Assembly: GCF_013403955.1 (NCBI RefSeq)
Contig: NZ_JABFDG010000006.1
Span: forward strand, 186,001-250,000
DNA: 64,000 bases
Source: Winogradskyella vidalii
Lineage (GTDB): Bacteria > Bacteroidota > Bacteroidia > Flavobacteriales > Flavobacteriaceae
Direction: 5' to 3'
The position numbers and the translations under genes were made by a program. The notes beneath the pieces were generated by a model. The model did not search any database. It was not told the DNA's origin and saw nothing but the letters and a program-made list of their open reading frames with translations. Below are positions 52,883 through 62,702 of this stretch, one piece after another (position 1 is the stretch's first letter; each line of letters starts with the position of its first letter).

Positions 52883-53986
52883 CTATTTTGAATTTTCTCG
52901 CTTTCGCGTTTCAATACGTTCTCTAGCAATATTTAATGCCGCGTTATTAGTCGTTAAATTATTGACTTTGGCATTGTCTAAAATTTCGAGCGTTGTATTA
53001 TAAATGTTTTCAGTCTTACGCATAATTTCCTGACGGTCATAGTTTTCTAATTCTGCATATACATTAATAATGCCACCTGCATTAATTAAAAAATCTGGCG
53101 CATATACAATACCGCGTTCTTGTAAAATTAAACCATGCTTACTTTCTTCTGCTAATTGATTATTTGCAGCACCAGCAACCACTTTTGCTTTTAGTTTCTG
53201 AATCGTATCATCATTAATAGTCGCTCCTAAAGCACAAGGCGCATAAATATCCATTTCTTCACTGTAAATATCTTTGCCACCATAAATAGTAACACCGTAT
53301 TTAGATCGTACTTCTTCTAAACGCTCTTGACTAATATCGGAGATGGTGACATTAGCACCTTCATTTACTAAATGCTCAACAAGTGCTTCACCAACATTAC
53401 CAATACCTTGAACATACACGCTTTTATCTTCTAAAATTTCAGAACCAAACTGAAACTTAGCGGCAGCTTTCATTCCCATAAAAACGCCATAAGCTGTAAT
53501 TGGAGATGGGTTTCCGGCACCACCTTTACTTTCTGAAATACCAGTAACATATGGGGTTACTTCTCTTACGGTATCCATATCTTCGGTGGTCATCCCTACA
53601 TCCTCTGCAGTAATATAGCGTCCGCTTAAATCATTTACAAATTCACCAAAGCGTCTCATTAGCTCTGGCGTTTTTTGTGTTTTAGCATCGCCAATAATTA
53701 CGGCTTTACCACCACCCAAATTTAATCCTGTAATAGCTGATTTAAAGGTCATTCCACGAGATAAACGCAAAACATCATTAAGCGCTTCCCATTCACTATT
53801 ATAATTCCACATTCTAGTACCACCTAAAGCTGGGCCTAAAACTGTATTATGAATACCAATTATAGCTTTTAAACCAGTATCTTTGTCATTGCAAAAAACA
53901 ATTTGCTCATGATCATCAAATGAATATTGTCCGAATACGGGATCCATTTTTTTTAATTCATTTGAAGTTATAATTTCTGAAGTCAT
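52883..53986 (-). CDS. Leucine/Glu/Phe/Val dehydrogenase
   Basis: NAD-dependent oxidative deamination of branched-chain or related amino acids. GTRMWNY, SRGMTFKSAITGLNLGGGKAVI with the catalytic Lys region, GRYITAEDVGMTTEDMD, and VQGIGNVGEALVEHLVNEGANVTISD (NAD fold, given in part); then APCALGATINDDTI and FLINAGGIINVYAEL. 367 aa, nearest to leucine dehydrogenase; the exact substrate is uncertain. Has its own promoter and a terminator. Confidence 0.9.
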   Translation of the reverse strand: MTSEIITSNELKKMDPVFGQYSFDDHEQIVFCNDKDTGLKAIIGIHNTVLGPALGGTRMWNYNSEWEALNDVLRLSRGMTFKSAITGLNLGGGKAVIIGDAKTQKTPELMRRFGEFVNDLSGRYITAEDVGMTTEDMDTVREVTPYVTGISESKGGAGNPSPITAYGVFMGMKAAAKFQFGSEILEDKSVYVQGIGNVGEALVEHLVNEGANVTISDISQERLEEVRSKYGVTIYGGKDIYSEEMDIYAPCALGATINDDTIQKLKAKVVAGAANNQLAEESKHGLILQERGIVYAPDFLINAGGIINVYAELENYDRQEIMRKTENIYNTTLEILDNAKVNNLTTNNAALNIARERIETRKRENSK

Positions 53987-54033
53987 GTAAGTTAAATTTT
54001 TAGGGTGTTTGAAGATGTTCTAAAAACAGCATG

Positions 54034-54065
54034 CAAAAGTATATTATAAATAGAGGATTAGCAAA
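54034..54065 (-). promoter_or_regulatory. Promoter for the amino-acid dehydrogenase gene
   Basis: Minus-strand TTTG (54065-54062), a 20-nt spacer and TACTTTTG (54041-54034) match the Bacteroidota consensus. Predicted leader is about 42 nt. Confidence 0.6.
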
Positions 54066-54119
54066 ACATTAACCATAAAATAAGGTTTTCACAACACATT
54101 TGAACAACCAATTTATTGA

Positions 54120-55874
54120 ATGAAAGCATTAAAACATCTAAATAAATATTTCTACAAATACCGATACCGCTTAATTATCGGTGTTATAATTACCATAATA
54201 GCTAAGATTTTCGCCCTCTTTACCCCTAGATTAGTTGGGGCTTCTATCAATGTGGTGTCCGATTATTTGAATAATAAAATTACGGAAGAAGTCTTTAAAA
54301 ACGATTTAACCATAAATATTCTATACCTCACTGGTGCCGCTGTAGTCGCTAGTATTTTTACGTTTTTAATGCGTCAAACCATTATAAATGTGTCTCGTTA
54401 TGTTGAATTTGATCTTAAAAACGAAATATACCAGCATTATCAAGTTCTTTCACTAAACTTCTATAAATCTAATAGAACAGGCGATTTAATGAATCGTATT
54501 AGTGAAGATGTTGGCAAAGTTCGTATGTACGTAGGACCAGCATTAATGTATACTATTAATACGATTACATTATTTGCTGTGGCTTTAATTTATATGATTG
54601 ATCGGTCGCCTTCCTTAACGTTATATACTTTATTACCTCTGCCCTTTTTATCAGTTGTAATCTATAAATTGAGCCGTTTAATTAACAAGCGTAGCACCAT
54701 TGTACAACAGTCGCTTTCTACACTTTCTACGTATTCTCAAGAAACCTTTAGCGGAATTTCAGTTATAAAATCTTACGGCATTGAACCGCGTACAAATACT
54801 GAATTTGAAAAACTTTCAGCTCAAAACCGTCAAAAACAAATTAACCTCACTAAAGTTCAAGCTTTATTTTTCCCGATGATGATACTTTTAATTGGTGTTA
54901 GTAACTTAATAGTCATCTATATTGGAGGGATGCAATACATGAGTGGTGAAATTGACAACATAGGAACCATTGCTGAATTTATTATCTATGTTAACATGCT
55001 AACTTGGCCAGTTGCTACAGTGGGTTGGGTGACCTCGCTTGTTCAACAAGCCGAAGCTTCACAACAACGAATTAATGAGTTTTTGAACACCTTACCAGAA
55101 ATTAAGAATTTAGCCGACCAACCGACTCCGATTAAAGGTGATATTGAATTTAAAAATGTAACTTTTGTTTACCCAGACACTAATATTGTAGCTTTAAAAG
55201 ACCTTAGTTTTACTCTAAAATCTGGACAAACATTAGCTATTTTAGGAAAAACAGGATCTGGAAAATCAACTGTTCTCGATTTAATTGGACGTTTATATGA
55301 TATTGAAAAAGGTGAGATTTTAATTGACAATACGCCTATTTCTAAATTAAATCTTTTCAGTTTAAGAGAAAGCATTGGCTATGTGCCACAAGACGCATTT
55401 TTATTTTCAGACTCCATAAAGAATAACATTAAATTCGGAAAAGAAAATGCGACCGATGACGATGTTATTGAAGCTGCAAGTAACGCGAAAGTTCATAAAA
55501 ATATTCTTAAATTTAGTAACGGATATGATACCGTTTTAGGCGAGCGTGGTATTACACTTTCTGGTGGTCAAAAACAACGTATATCTATTGCGAGAGCAAT
55601 AATTAAGAAACCAGAAATTCTATTATTTGACGATTGTTTATCTGCTGTAGACACAGAAACAGAAGAAAAAATCCTTAAAAACCTCGTTAAGCTCACAAAA
55701 GACAAAACAACCATAATTGTGAGTCATCGGGTATCCTCTGCAAAGAATGCTAATTTAATTATTGTGCTAGACGATGGCAAAATTATTGAGTCTGGAAATC
55801 ATGAAAGTCTCATTAATTCCGATGGTTACTACAAAGAATTATACACTAAGCAACTCTCTGAAAAAGAAATGTAA
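54120..55874 (+). CDS. ABC exporter, fused permease and ATPase
   Basis: 584 aa. Six membrane helices in residues 15-300 (LIIGVIITIIAKIFALFTPRLVG, TINTITLFAVALIYMI, FFPMMILLIGVSNLIVIYIGG, given in part). ATPase domain 330-575: Walker A ILGKTGSGKST, Q-loop IGYVPQDAFLFSDS, signature LSGGQKQRISIARA, Walker B EILLFDDCLSAVD, switch VSHR. Homodimeric exporter of the MsbA/MDR type; substrate (lipid, peptide or drug) not predictable. Divergent from the dehydrogenase gene. Confidence 0.9.
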   Translation: MKALKHLNKYFYKYRYRLIIGVIITIIAKIFALFTPRLVGASINVVSDYLNNKITEEVFKNDLTINILYLTGAAVVASIFTFLMRQTIINVSRYVEFDLKNEIYQHYQVLSLNFYKSNRTGDLMNRISEDVGKVRMYVGPALMYTINTITLFAVALIYMIDRSPSLTLYTLLPLPFLSVVIYKLSRLINKRSTIVQQSLSTLSTYSQETFSGISVIKSYGIEPRTNTEFEKLSAQNRQKQINLTKVQALFFPMMILLIGVSNLIVIYIGGMQYMSGEIDNIGTIAEFIIYVNMLTWPVATVGWVTSLVQQAEASQQRINEFLNTLPEIKNLADQPTPIKGDIEFKNVTFVYPDTNIVALKDLSFTLKSGQTLAILGKTGSGKSTVLDLIGRLYDIEKGEILIDNTPISKLNLFSLRESIGYVPQDAFLFSDSIKNNIKFGKENATDDDVIEAASNAKVHKNILKFSNGYDTVLGERGITLSGGQKQRISIARAIIKKPEILLFDDCLSAVDTETEEKILKNLVKLTKDKTTIIVSHRVSSAKNANLIIVLDDGKIIESGNHESLINSDGYYKELYTKQLSEKEM

Positions 55875-55937
55875 TTATTTGTTGTTTAGCTTACTTTTTT
55901 TTTGGATTTTTGGATTGAAATTAAAACAGATTGAGAT

Positions 55938-56327
55938 ATGAGTGATTATGAAATGATGGACAAAGAAGAAATATATTCTAAAGTATTACGTGCTGGTAGA
56001 AGAACTTATTTTTTCGATGTTAGAGCTACTAAAGCTGGTGATTATTATTTAACGGTTACTGAGAGTAAAAAATTCACCAACGACGATGGTTCATTCCATT
56101 ATAAAAAACATAAAATCTACCTTTATAAAGAAGATTTTAAAGAATTTAGAGAAATCTTAGCTGAAATGACTGATTATATTATTGATGAAAAAGGTCATGA
56201 GGTTATTAGCGAACGTCATCAAAAAGACTTTAAACGCGAAAGTGATTTTGTTGCTCAAGAAGCTAAAACACCAGAAGATACTAAAACTACAGATAGTTTT
56301 ACCGATATTAGTTTTGACGATATCTAA
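55938..56327 (+). CDS. PUR-domain nucleic-acid-binding protein (DUF3276)
   Basis: 129 aa. YSKVLRAGRRTYFFDVRATKAGDYYLTVTES and HYKKHKIYLYKEDFKEFREIL (given in part) are the single PUR repeat of the DUF3276 family, related to Pur-alpha and to Borrelia BpuR. Binds single-stranded DNA or RNA, probably as a dimer, with a Glu/Asp-rich C-terminal tail. Its targets are unknown. Ends at a bidirectional terminator. Confidence 0.87.
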   Translation: MSDYEMMDKEEIYSKVLRAGRRTYFFDVRATKAGDYYLTVTESKKFTNDDGSFHYKKHKIYLYKEDFKEFREILAEMTDYIIDEKGHEVISERHQKDFKRESDFVAQEAKTPEDTKTTDSFTDISFDDI

Positions 56328-56352
56328 GATTAACTGCTTTTAAATTTTAATG

Positions 56353-56387
56353 AAAAAGCCTTGACATTTATTTGTCAAGGCTTTTTT
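56353..56387. terminator. Bidirectional terminator after the PUR gene
   Basis: aaaaagccttgaca (56353-56366) pairs perfectly with tgtcaaggcttttt (56373-56386) around a six-base loop; convergent genes on both sides. Confidence 0.9.
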
Positions 56388-56419
56388 ATGATTATAACCC
56401 TACACAGACTACTAGCAAA

Positions 56420-58306
56420 CTAATCTTTTAATATTTGAAAATCAATAGTAGAATCACTATAAACCTTATGCGTTTGCTTTTTAAAATCACTGGCTTTAGC
56501 TTCAAAAATATTATCGACGTAAGTCTGTGGATTAGCATCTATATAAGGAAAAAAAGTGCTCTGAACTTGCACTTGTATCTTATGTCCTTTTTTAAACGTA
56601 TGAAACACATCTTGTAATTTTAAATTCACTGCCGTTTTTTCATTGGGCACAAAAGGTTCTGGTTTAGACATGTTATTTCTAAAACGCCCACGTAACACTT
56701 CACTCCTAACCATCATATGGTAATTACTCAATTTTAAATGGTCTTGCACATCCTTAGTGTTTTTGGTGTCTGCAGGAAACACATCAATCACTTTTACAAT
56801 CCAATCTGCAGCTGTTCCTGTAGTGGCTACATTTAATTTAGCTAAAATATCCCCTGCAAGCGTTACATCATTGTCTAAAACTTCAGTTTCAAACGTTAAT
56901 ACATCTGGTCGTCTCGAAGCAAAACGCTGATCATCTGTCATAAACTTACGTGGTGTAAATCCGACTTTAATATCTTCAGTATAAGGCACTGGTTTTTTAG
57001 GGTCACTTATAAAATCTGATGTCGCCAACATTTTATTAGGTAAGGTTGTTAAGTGCTCATCAGGCTGCATAAAATAGCTTTTAGTAGTCACATTTTTAGG
57101 AGGCCAAGTTTCAAAAGACTCCCATTGTTTAGTTCCTGTATTAAACATTTGTGCTTCTGCTAACCCTGTTTCACCATTAGCTTCACCTTTTAAGAAATGA
57201 TTAAAAAATTTCGTTTCTACGTGTTTCTGAAAACCATCAGAAAGTTCATCTCCAAAATAGATATTACCCACCACTTGTCTTTCATTGCTCCTAGCCCAAT
57301 CACCATGACTCCAAGGTCCAAAAACTACGGTGTTGTAATTATCGCTATGTTCTTCAATGCTTTTATAGGTGTTAAATGGGCCGTATAAATCTTCGGCATC
57401 AAACAAACCTCCAACTACCATAGTTGCTGGCTTAATGTCTTTTAAATGCTGAATAATTCCTCTTCGTTGCCAAAACTCATCATAGGTTACATGTGTTTTT
57501 AATTGTTCCATAAACACGTTGGTACTATCGTAATATTTATCTAGTTTACGCAGCGGCATATGATCTAAAAAAAACTGATGCTGATCTTCGGTACCAATGT
57601 CAGGAAAAGAATACCACGACTCTGTTGTGGGTTGATCTTTCATATAACCAAAAACAGACGTTGCTCTCCAATAACTCAATAAAAAAGCCCCATTATGAAT
57701 AAAATCATCAAAAAAGAAATCGCCAATACACGCTTGGGGTGATACCGCTTTTAAGGCGGGGTGCGCATCTAACAACGAATAGGTTGCGTAAAACCCTGGA
57801 TAAGAAATACCGTAAGTTCCAACGTTTCCGTTATTATGCGCTACATTATTTACCAACCACTCAATGGTATCGTAAGTATCACTAGCTTCATCAATCTGCG
57901 TTCCTGTTTTATTAGGAATGTAAGGACGCATATTATCGTAAACCCCTTCACTATTCCAACGGCCTCGCACATCTTGATACACCATAATATTCCCTTCTTC
58001 CATCAAATACTTATTAGGCCCAATCTTACTCCTAAATTCATCTTCACCATAAGGTCTGCAACTGTAAGGCGTACGCATCATTAACATAGGATAGCTTTGA
58101 GACGTGTCTTTTGGGGAGTAGATGGTTGTATGAAGCTTTACACCATCGCGCATAGTAATCATGACTTCTTGTTTGGTGTAATGATCTTTCGCATAGGTAT
58201 TTTCAGCATTACTAACTTCAGTTGACGTTATAGCTTGATGCGTTTTGTCACTGCAGCTCCATAATCCTAAAGCAATAAAGGCAATAAACAATAATTTCTT
58301 AATCAT
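56420..58306 (-). CDS. CocE/NonD-family hydrolase lipoprotein
   Basis: 628 aa. Lipobox GLWSC (Cys18). Alpha/beta hydrolase of the X-Pro dipeptidyl-peptidase S15 / cocaine esterase family: QDVRGRWNSEGVYDNM, NVGTYGISYPGFYATY with nucleophile Ser in GISYPG, GGLFDAEDLYGPFNTY (Asp), FGPWSHGDWAR (His), and a C-terminal jelly-roll (VTLAGDILAKLNVATTGTAADWIVK, given in part). Probably an extracytoplasmic esterase, amidase or peptidase. The ATG at 58304-58306 is chosen because the lipoprotein signal starts there; the open frame extends 39 nt upstream. Confidence 0.88.
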   Translation of the reverse strand: MIKKLLFIAFIALGLWSCSDKTHQAITSTEVSNAENTYAKDHYTKQEVMITMRDGVKLHTTIYSPKDTSQSYPMLMMRTPYSCRPYGEDEFRSKIGPNKYLMEEGNIMVYQDVRGRWNSEGVYDNMRPYIPNKTGTQIDEASDTYDTIEWLVNNVAHNNGNVGTYGISYPGFYATYSLLDAHPALKAVSPQACIGDFFFDDFIHNGAFLLSYWRATSVFGYMKDQPTTESWYSFPDIGTEDQHQFFLDHMPLRKLDKYYDSTNVFMEQLKTHVTYDEFWQRRGIIQHLKDIKPATMVVGGLFDAEDLYGPFNTYKSIEEHSDNYNTVVFGPWSHGDWARSNERQVVGNIYFGDELSDGFQKHVETKFFNHFLKGEANGETGLAEAQMFNTGTKQWESFETWPPKNVTTKSYFMQPDEHLTTLPNKMLATSDFISDPKKPVPYTEDIKVGFTPRKFMTDDQRFASRRPDVLTFETEVLDNDVTLAGDILAKLNVATTGTAADWIVKVIDVFPADTKNTKDVQDHLKLSNYHMMVRSEVLRGRFRNNMSKPEPFVPNEKTAVNLKLQDVFHTFKKGHKIQVQVQSTFFPYIDANPQTYVDNIFEAKASDFKKQTHKVYSDSTIDFQILKD

Positions 58307-58401
58307 AGGTTGGGTTGGTTTTAGAGATAAACGATAGACTGACAACCAATATAAAGTAACATGTACATTGTTGCTTTAAAAGTCATCAAGTTCTTAACTC
58401 T

Positions 58402-60852
58402 TTATTTTTTTATAAATTTTAATATTTCAAGCTGCGCACCTGATTTAATTTTTACAAAATACAATCCTGAATCATATTCTGACACATTGAAAAACACAGA
58501 AGTTGCTACAGCCTTTAATGTTTTTATAGTTCTACCATTTAAATCCATGATGGTTATTTCGCTTTTGTGGTGTAGCCCTTCAATTGCTACTTCAGATACT
58601 GCGGGATTAGGATATAATTTTAGAGAAAGTTGTTCCGAATCGTTAACGGATAAAGCGTTACCTGAAAAAACAATTCTACTAATTTCGGTGCCATCGCCTC
58701 CTATGGCTGTAAACGAAAAATAATCTTTAGTCCGACCCACATTTTGTAATTCAAATGTGATATCATCACCTAAATAGGCATCTAAATCTACACTCACTGT
58801 AGTATAACCATCTTGATAACGTGTTATTGGATTATAACTTGGACCATATTGCACACCGTTTATTAAAATCCTAAACCACGAATTTAACGGTGTAGAACTG
58901 TAGTGATGCAACTGTTTAAACGTGATATCTACGACACCATCTACTAAATTGGCACCATCTATTTTAAATTTTAAGCCTGTTAAAAAGTCTTTATTATCAT
59001 TCCACGCCTGAGACGCTGTAGTTGTATCTCCTCCTACCCATTCTGCATTAGAATTACGTTGATGAAGTACTAATCTATCGTAAATTGAATAATTAACAAA
59101 CTCTAAATTAGATGATTCACTATGCATCACCGAAAACAAGCCGGCTTGTAGTGACGATTCGTTATTAAAATAATTATCATACCCTAACTCCAAGTACTCT
59201 GGGTCAGTAGAAGTATATATTTTTTGCCAAGGCGAATGTGCAGCCTCGCAACTATTACGAACAAAAAGCTTGTATGATGTTGCTACTGTTAATTCTGAGA
59301 ATGTGTAGCTATTACTATCAGAAACTAAATAATCTGCACCTAAATTTTCTTCAAATTCAGCTGCGACAACCTCATAACTATCAGTGGTTGTCGCATCCCA
59401 GTTTAGTGCAATATTATCCGCAGCACTAACTGATGAAATATTGGTAATAGACTCACAATCATTCTCTAACAAGCGTATGTTATCTAAATAGGTTTTTCGG
59501 GTTGTAGATTTGCTTACATTTTCTAGCTTAATGGTTACCAATTCACCTACAAACTGAGACAAATCTATAGTAACAGTTTTAAAATCATTGTCATCAAAAG
59601 CAGCATTATAAATAAAATCTTCGGCAACGCCTGTATACACATTATCATCTGCATAATTTTTTATTTTGACACGTAAATAAGCTTCGGATGTTTGACTAAT
59701 ATCAAATCTAAGAACGGGATCAATCGTGTTTTGAGTAAGATCTACATCTATTGAAAACGTTCTTATAAAATCCTGATTTTCTTCAAAAGGATCTCCATAA
59801 TCATTCCAATTCAGATACTGTGGATATCCAGGACCATTAAGCATTAAACCATAAGCGCTTTCATTTGCAGCCTCAGTATTTATTTCTACACCGTAATCTG
59901 GCACAGCATAATCACGTTGAAAATCGGATTCAAAATCAATGGTATAAGGCAGGGTTAACACCTCTGGTCTGGTTTTAAAATAAAAGCTACGATAACCTGC
60001 AGTAACGCCAAATGCATCGCAATCAGATTTTACATTGATATAATACGCTTGTGAAGGCAATAAACCCGATACTGAAAAGGTTTGATCATTAGTAATAGTG
60101 TACGATTCCGGTATTTCTTCACCTACTTCTGTAATTACATACCTGTAATGATTTGCTGTAGAGTTATCATTAAGAGTAAACTCAGCAGATGTATTGGTTA
60201 TATTATCAATAGAGATCACCGATAAACCTTCGCAAACTTGTAAATTACCATCAAAACGTGTTTTAGCGTAAGAATTTTGCAATAACACAGATGACGATGT
60301 TGAACCATCATCAAATTCTTCGGTTATACTTACTCTGCTTCGCGTAGGTGGATTATTAAAATTTTCTGTGCCTTGCCATCCAAACAAAGCACTTGTTGAT
60401 TGCCCCGGATTGACATCTTCTACATCAATAACCAAATTATCGATACCGTTATAATTAAAAGGCTCATCAAAAATTAAAATAAACTCATACGCATTTGCGT
60501 AATAGGTGGAAATTCCTATTTGGGTTAAATCCGCATCAGCAATAAAACCATCTCCCGATTCAAACTCCTCTTTGGTTGTATGGCCTATTTTAAATATTAG
60601 GTTTGTATTAGGTGCAGGTGATGTCGTTGTATTTGAAAATGCAGTAAAAAATCGAAGGCCTGTTATCTCACCATTAAACTTTATATGATCGGGATAATAC
60701 AGGGTTTGTGTCCGAGAAAATTTTGCTTGAGGCACATAGGGCTGATTTGTATAGTCCCCCGAACCTCCAACAGTTACATAACTTGAAGGTATCAATTGTG
60801 CACTACTTATTACTGAACATAATAAGCTAACAATAAATAAAACGTTTTTCAT
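58402..60852 (-). CDS. Secreted fibronectin-type-III protein with T9SS sorting signal
   Basis: 816 aa. Signal peptide (about 1-19, VISSAQ). N-terminal carbohydrate-binding-like or choice-of-anchor region (about 25-200), FN3-like segments near 208-295 (VISIDNITNTSAEFTLNDN) and 465-550, jelly-roll-like regions between them (TIDFESDFQRDYAVPDYG; VTIKLENVSKSTTRKTYLDNIRL, given in part). The C-terminal 80 residues (LSLKLYPNPAVSEVAIEGL, GLYFVKIKSG, FIKK) are a type A T9SS sorting domain. No enzyme motif. Located 56 nt downstream of the unlinked adenine deaminase. Confidence 0.86.
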   Translation of the reverse strand: MKNVLFIVSLLCSVISSAQLIPSSYVTVGGSGDYTNQPYVPQAKFSRTQTLYYPDHIKFNGEITGLRFFTAFSNTTTSPAPNTNLIFKIGHTTKEEFESGDGFIADADLTQIGISTYYANAYEFILIFDEPFNYNGIDNLVIDVEDVNPGQSTSALFGWQGTENFNNPPTRSRVSITEEFDDGSTSSSVLLQNSYAKTRFDGNLQVCEGLSVISIDNITNTSAEFTLNDNSTANHYRYVITEVGEEIPESYTITNDQTFSVSGLLPSQAYYINVKSDCDAFGVTAGYRSFYFKTRPEVLTLPYTIDFESDFQRDYAVPDYGVEINTEAANESAYGLMLNGPGYPQYLNWNDYGDPFEENQDFIRTFSIDVDLTQNTIDPVLRFDISQTSEAYLRVKIKNYADDNVYTGVAEDFIYNAAFDDNDFKTVTIDLSQFVGELVTIKLENVSKSTTRKTYLDNIRLLENDCESITNISSVSAADNIALNWDATTTDSYEVVAAEFEENLGADYLVSDSNSYTFSELTVATSYKLFVRNSCEAAHSPWQKIYTSTDPEYLELGYDNYFNNESSLQAGLFSVMHSESSNLEFVNYSIYDRLVLHQRNSNAEWVGGDTTTASQAWNDNKDFLTGLKFKIDGANLVDGVVDITFKQLHHYSSTPLNSWFRILINGVQYGPSYNPITRYQDGYTTVSVDLDAYLGDDITFELQNVGRTKDYFSFTAIGGDGTEISRIVFSGNALSVNDSEQLSLKLYPNPAVSEVAIEGLHHKSEITIMDLNGRTIKTLKAVATSVFFNVSEYDSGLYFVKIKSGAQLEILKFIKK

Positions 60853-60906
60853 GATTGATGATTATGGCGCAATTTAGTAATTAAATTGTCCAAAAATTGT
60901 TAAAAT

Positions 60907-62529
60907 TTAAGATGCCTCCACGGAAGTAAACTCAAACTTACCACCATTAAACAAGCCTTTATCACTGAGTTTTAAAGCCGGAATCACCAACAAAGCCATA
61001 AAAGACAAACTCATATAAGGTGCGTGAAGTTTGCTCCCTAATTGTTTTGCCATTTTATCTAACTCAGCATATTGTTTACCGATTACTTCAGCATTTTTAT
61101 CACTCATAATTCCGGCAACTGGAAGTGCCACCACTTTTTCTTCGGAATCACTTATCGCGCAAATACCACCTTCATTTTCTATTAAAAGATTCACAGCTTT
61201 ACAAATCGCTTCATCCGAAACGCCTATGGCAATAATATTATGTGAATCATGACCGACAGAACTAGCAATAGCACCTTCTTTTAATCCGTAATTTTTAATA
61301 AAGGCAATAGCTGGGTTACCGTTTTTGTAACGATTTACAACGGCCATTTTTAAAACATCAGTTTCGGTATTAGAAACTAAATTTCCTTCTTTAATTGTAG
61401 ATGCTGCAATGATTTCATTTGTAACTAATTCGCCATCCAAACACTCTATAACTCTAATTTCTTTAGCCTCAGATTCATATTTAAAATCGGAAATTTCTTT
61501 TTTATCAGTATTGAAATTATTCAAGTTTTGAAATTCAACATGCGCTACTTTTGAAATGCCATTATAATAAACCAATTCACCACCAATAATGGTCTGCAAC
61601 GTTTTAAAATCTTTTAAATCTTCAAGCACAATACAATCTGCCGTATCCCCTACATTAAGCAAACCGACGTCTAAACCATAATGATTTACAGGATTTATAC
61701 AAGCTGCTTTTAAAACCTTAAAAACATCGTTGCCTTTAGCGACAGCCCTGGCACACAATTGATTGATATGTCCTAACAACAAATCGTCAGGATGTTTGTC
61801 ATCACTACAAAACATCATATTTTCATAATGTTCATCTAGTAAGGGTATTAAGGCTTCAAAATTTTTAGCAGCACTACCTTCTCTGATGATGACTTTCATA
61901 CCTTTTTGAAGTTTCTCCAAACCTTCATCATAGGTAAAACACTCGTGATCCGTTGATATACCTGCAGAAATATACTTGGTTAAATCATCGCCTCGTAATC
62001 CTGGCGCATGACCATCTACAGGCTTGTCATAATGCTTAGCCCATTCTATTTTCTTTAAAACTTCGGCATCATCATAAATAACGCCTGGGTAATTCATCAT
62101 TTCAGCTAAATACTTAATATCCGGATTTTCCAACAACGTTTTAATATCGTCAGCATCAATAACTGCTCCAGCCGATTCAAAGCTTGTTGCTGGCACACAA
62201 GAAGGCGCTCCAAAATTGAATTTAAAAGGGGTTTTCTTTCCGTTTTCAATCATAAATTCCACACCAGCAACACCCAATACATTAGCAATTTCATGCGGGT
62301 CAGAAACGGTTGAAACCGTGCCGTGTTTTACGGCTATTTTAGCAAATTCTGAAGGTACCAACATAGAACTTTCGATGTGAATATGAGCATCTATAAAACC
62401 CGGTAAAATGTAATGATTTTCCTCACAGTCTTTGGCTTCAATAGATTTAATTATGCCATTTTCGATGGTAACTTCACCTTTAAAAATGGTCTTATTTACG
62501 ATGTCTACTATATGTCCTTTTAGTTTCAA
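60907..62529 (-). CDS. ade: Adenine deaminase
   Basis: Converts adenine to hypoxanthine and ammonia in purine salvage. Amidohydrolase metal motif [43 protein letters not shown] and [27 protein letters not shown] in the C-terminal part. 540 aa, normal. The start is read as TTG at 62527-62529 since [19 protein letters not shown] fits the family N-terminus and no ATG or GTG lies in frame upstream before a stop. Works with deoD products in salvage. Confidence 0.94.
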   Translation of the reverse strand: MKLKGHIVDIVNKTIFKGEVTIENGIIKSIEAKDCEENHYILPGFIDAHIHIESSMLVPSEFAKIAVKHGTVSTVSDPHEIANVLGVAGVEFMIENGKKTPFKFNFGAPSCVPATSFESAGAVIDADDIKTLLENPDIKYLAEMMNYPGVIYDDAEVLKKIEWAKHYDKPVDGHAPGLRGDDLTKYISAGISTDHECFTYDEGLEKLQKGMKVIIREGSAAKNFEALIPLLDEHYENMMFCSDDKHPDDLLLGHINQLCARAVAKGNDVFKVLKAACINPVNHYGLDVGLLNVGDTADCIVLEDLKDFKTLQTIIGGELVYYNGISKVAHVEFQNLNNFNTDKKEISDFKYESEAKEIRVIECLDGELVTNEIIAASTIKEGNLVSNTETDVLKMAVVNRYKNGNPAIAFIKNYGLKEGAIASSVGHDSHNIIAIGVSDEAICKAVNLLIENEGGICAISDSEEKVVALPVAGIMSDKNAEVIGKQYAELDKMAKQLGSKLHAPYMSLSFMALLVIPALKLSDKGLFNGGKFEFTSVEAS

Positions 62530-62702
62530 AATGTATGCTTTTTATAGATTCCGTCAATTACAAGAATCTTTGATTTATATAAAATAAAACTGACTATTAA
62601 TAATTTAAGACGATTTACATAAATTAAAAGTTTAATCAATATCAGCTTCACAACGACTCAGCCTTTAGTACAACTTTAGCCTTAACCTTATTCAAATAAA
62701 GG

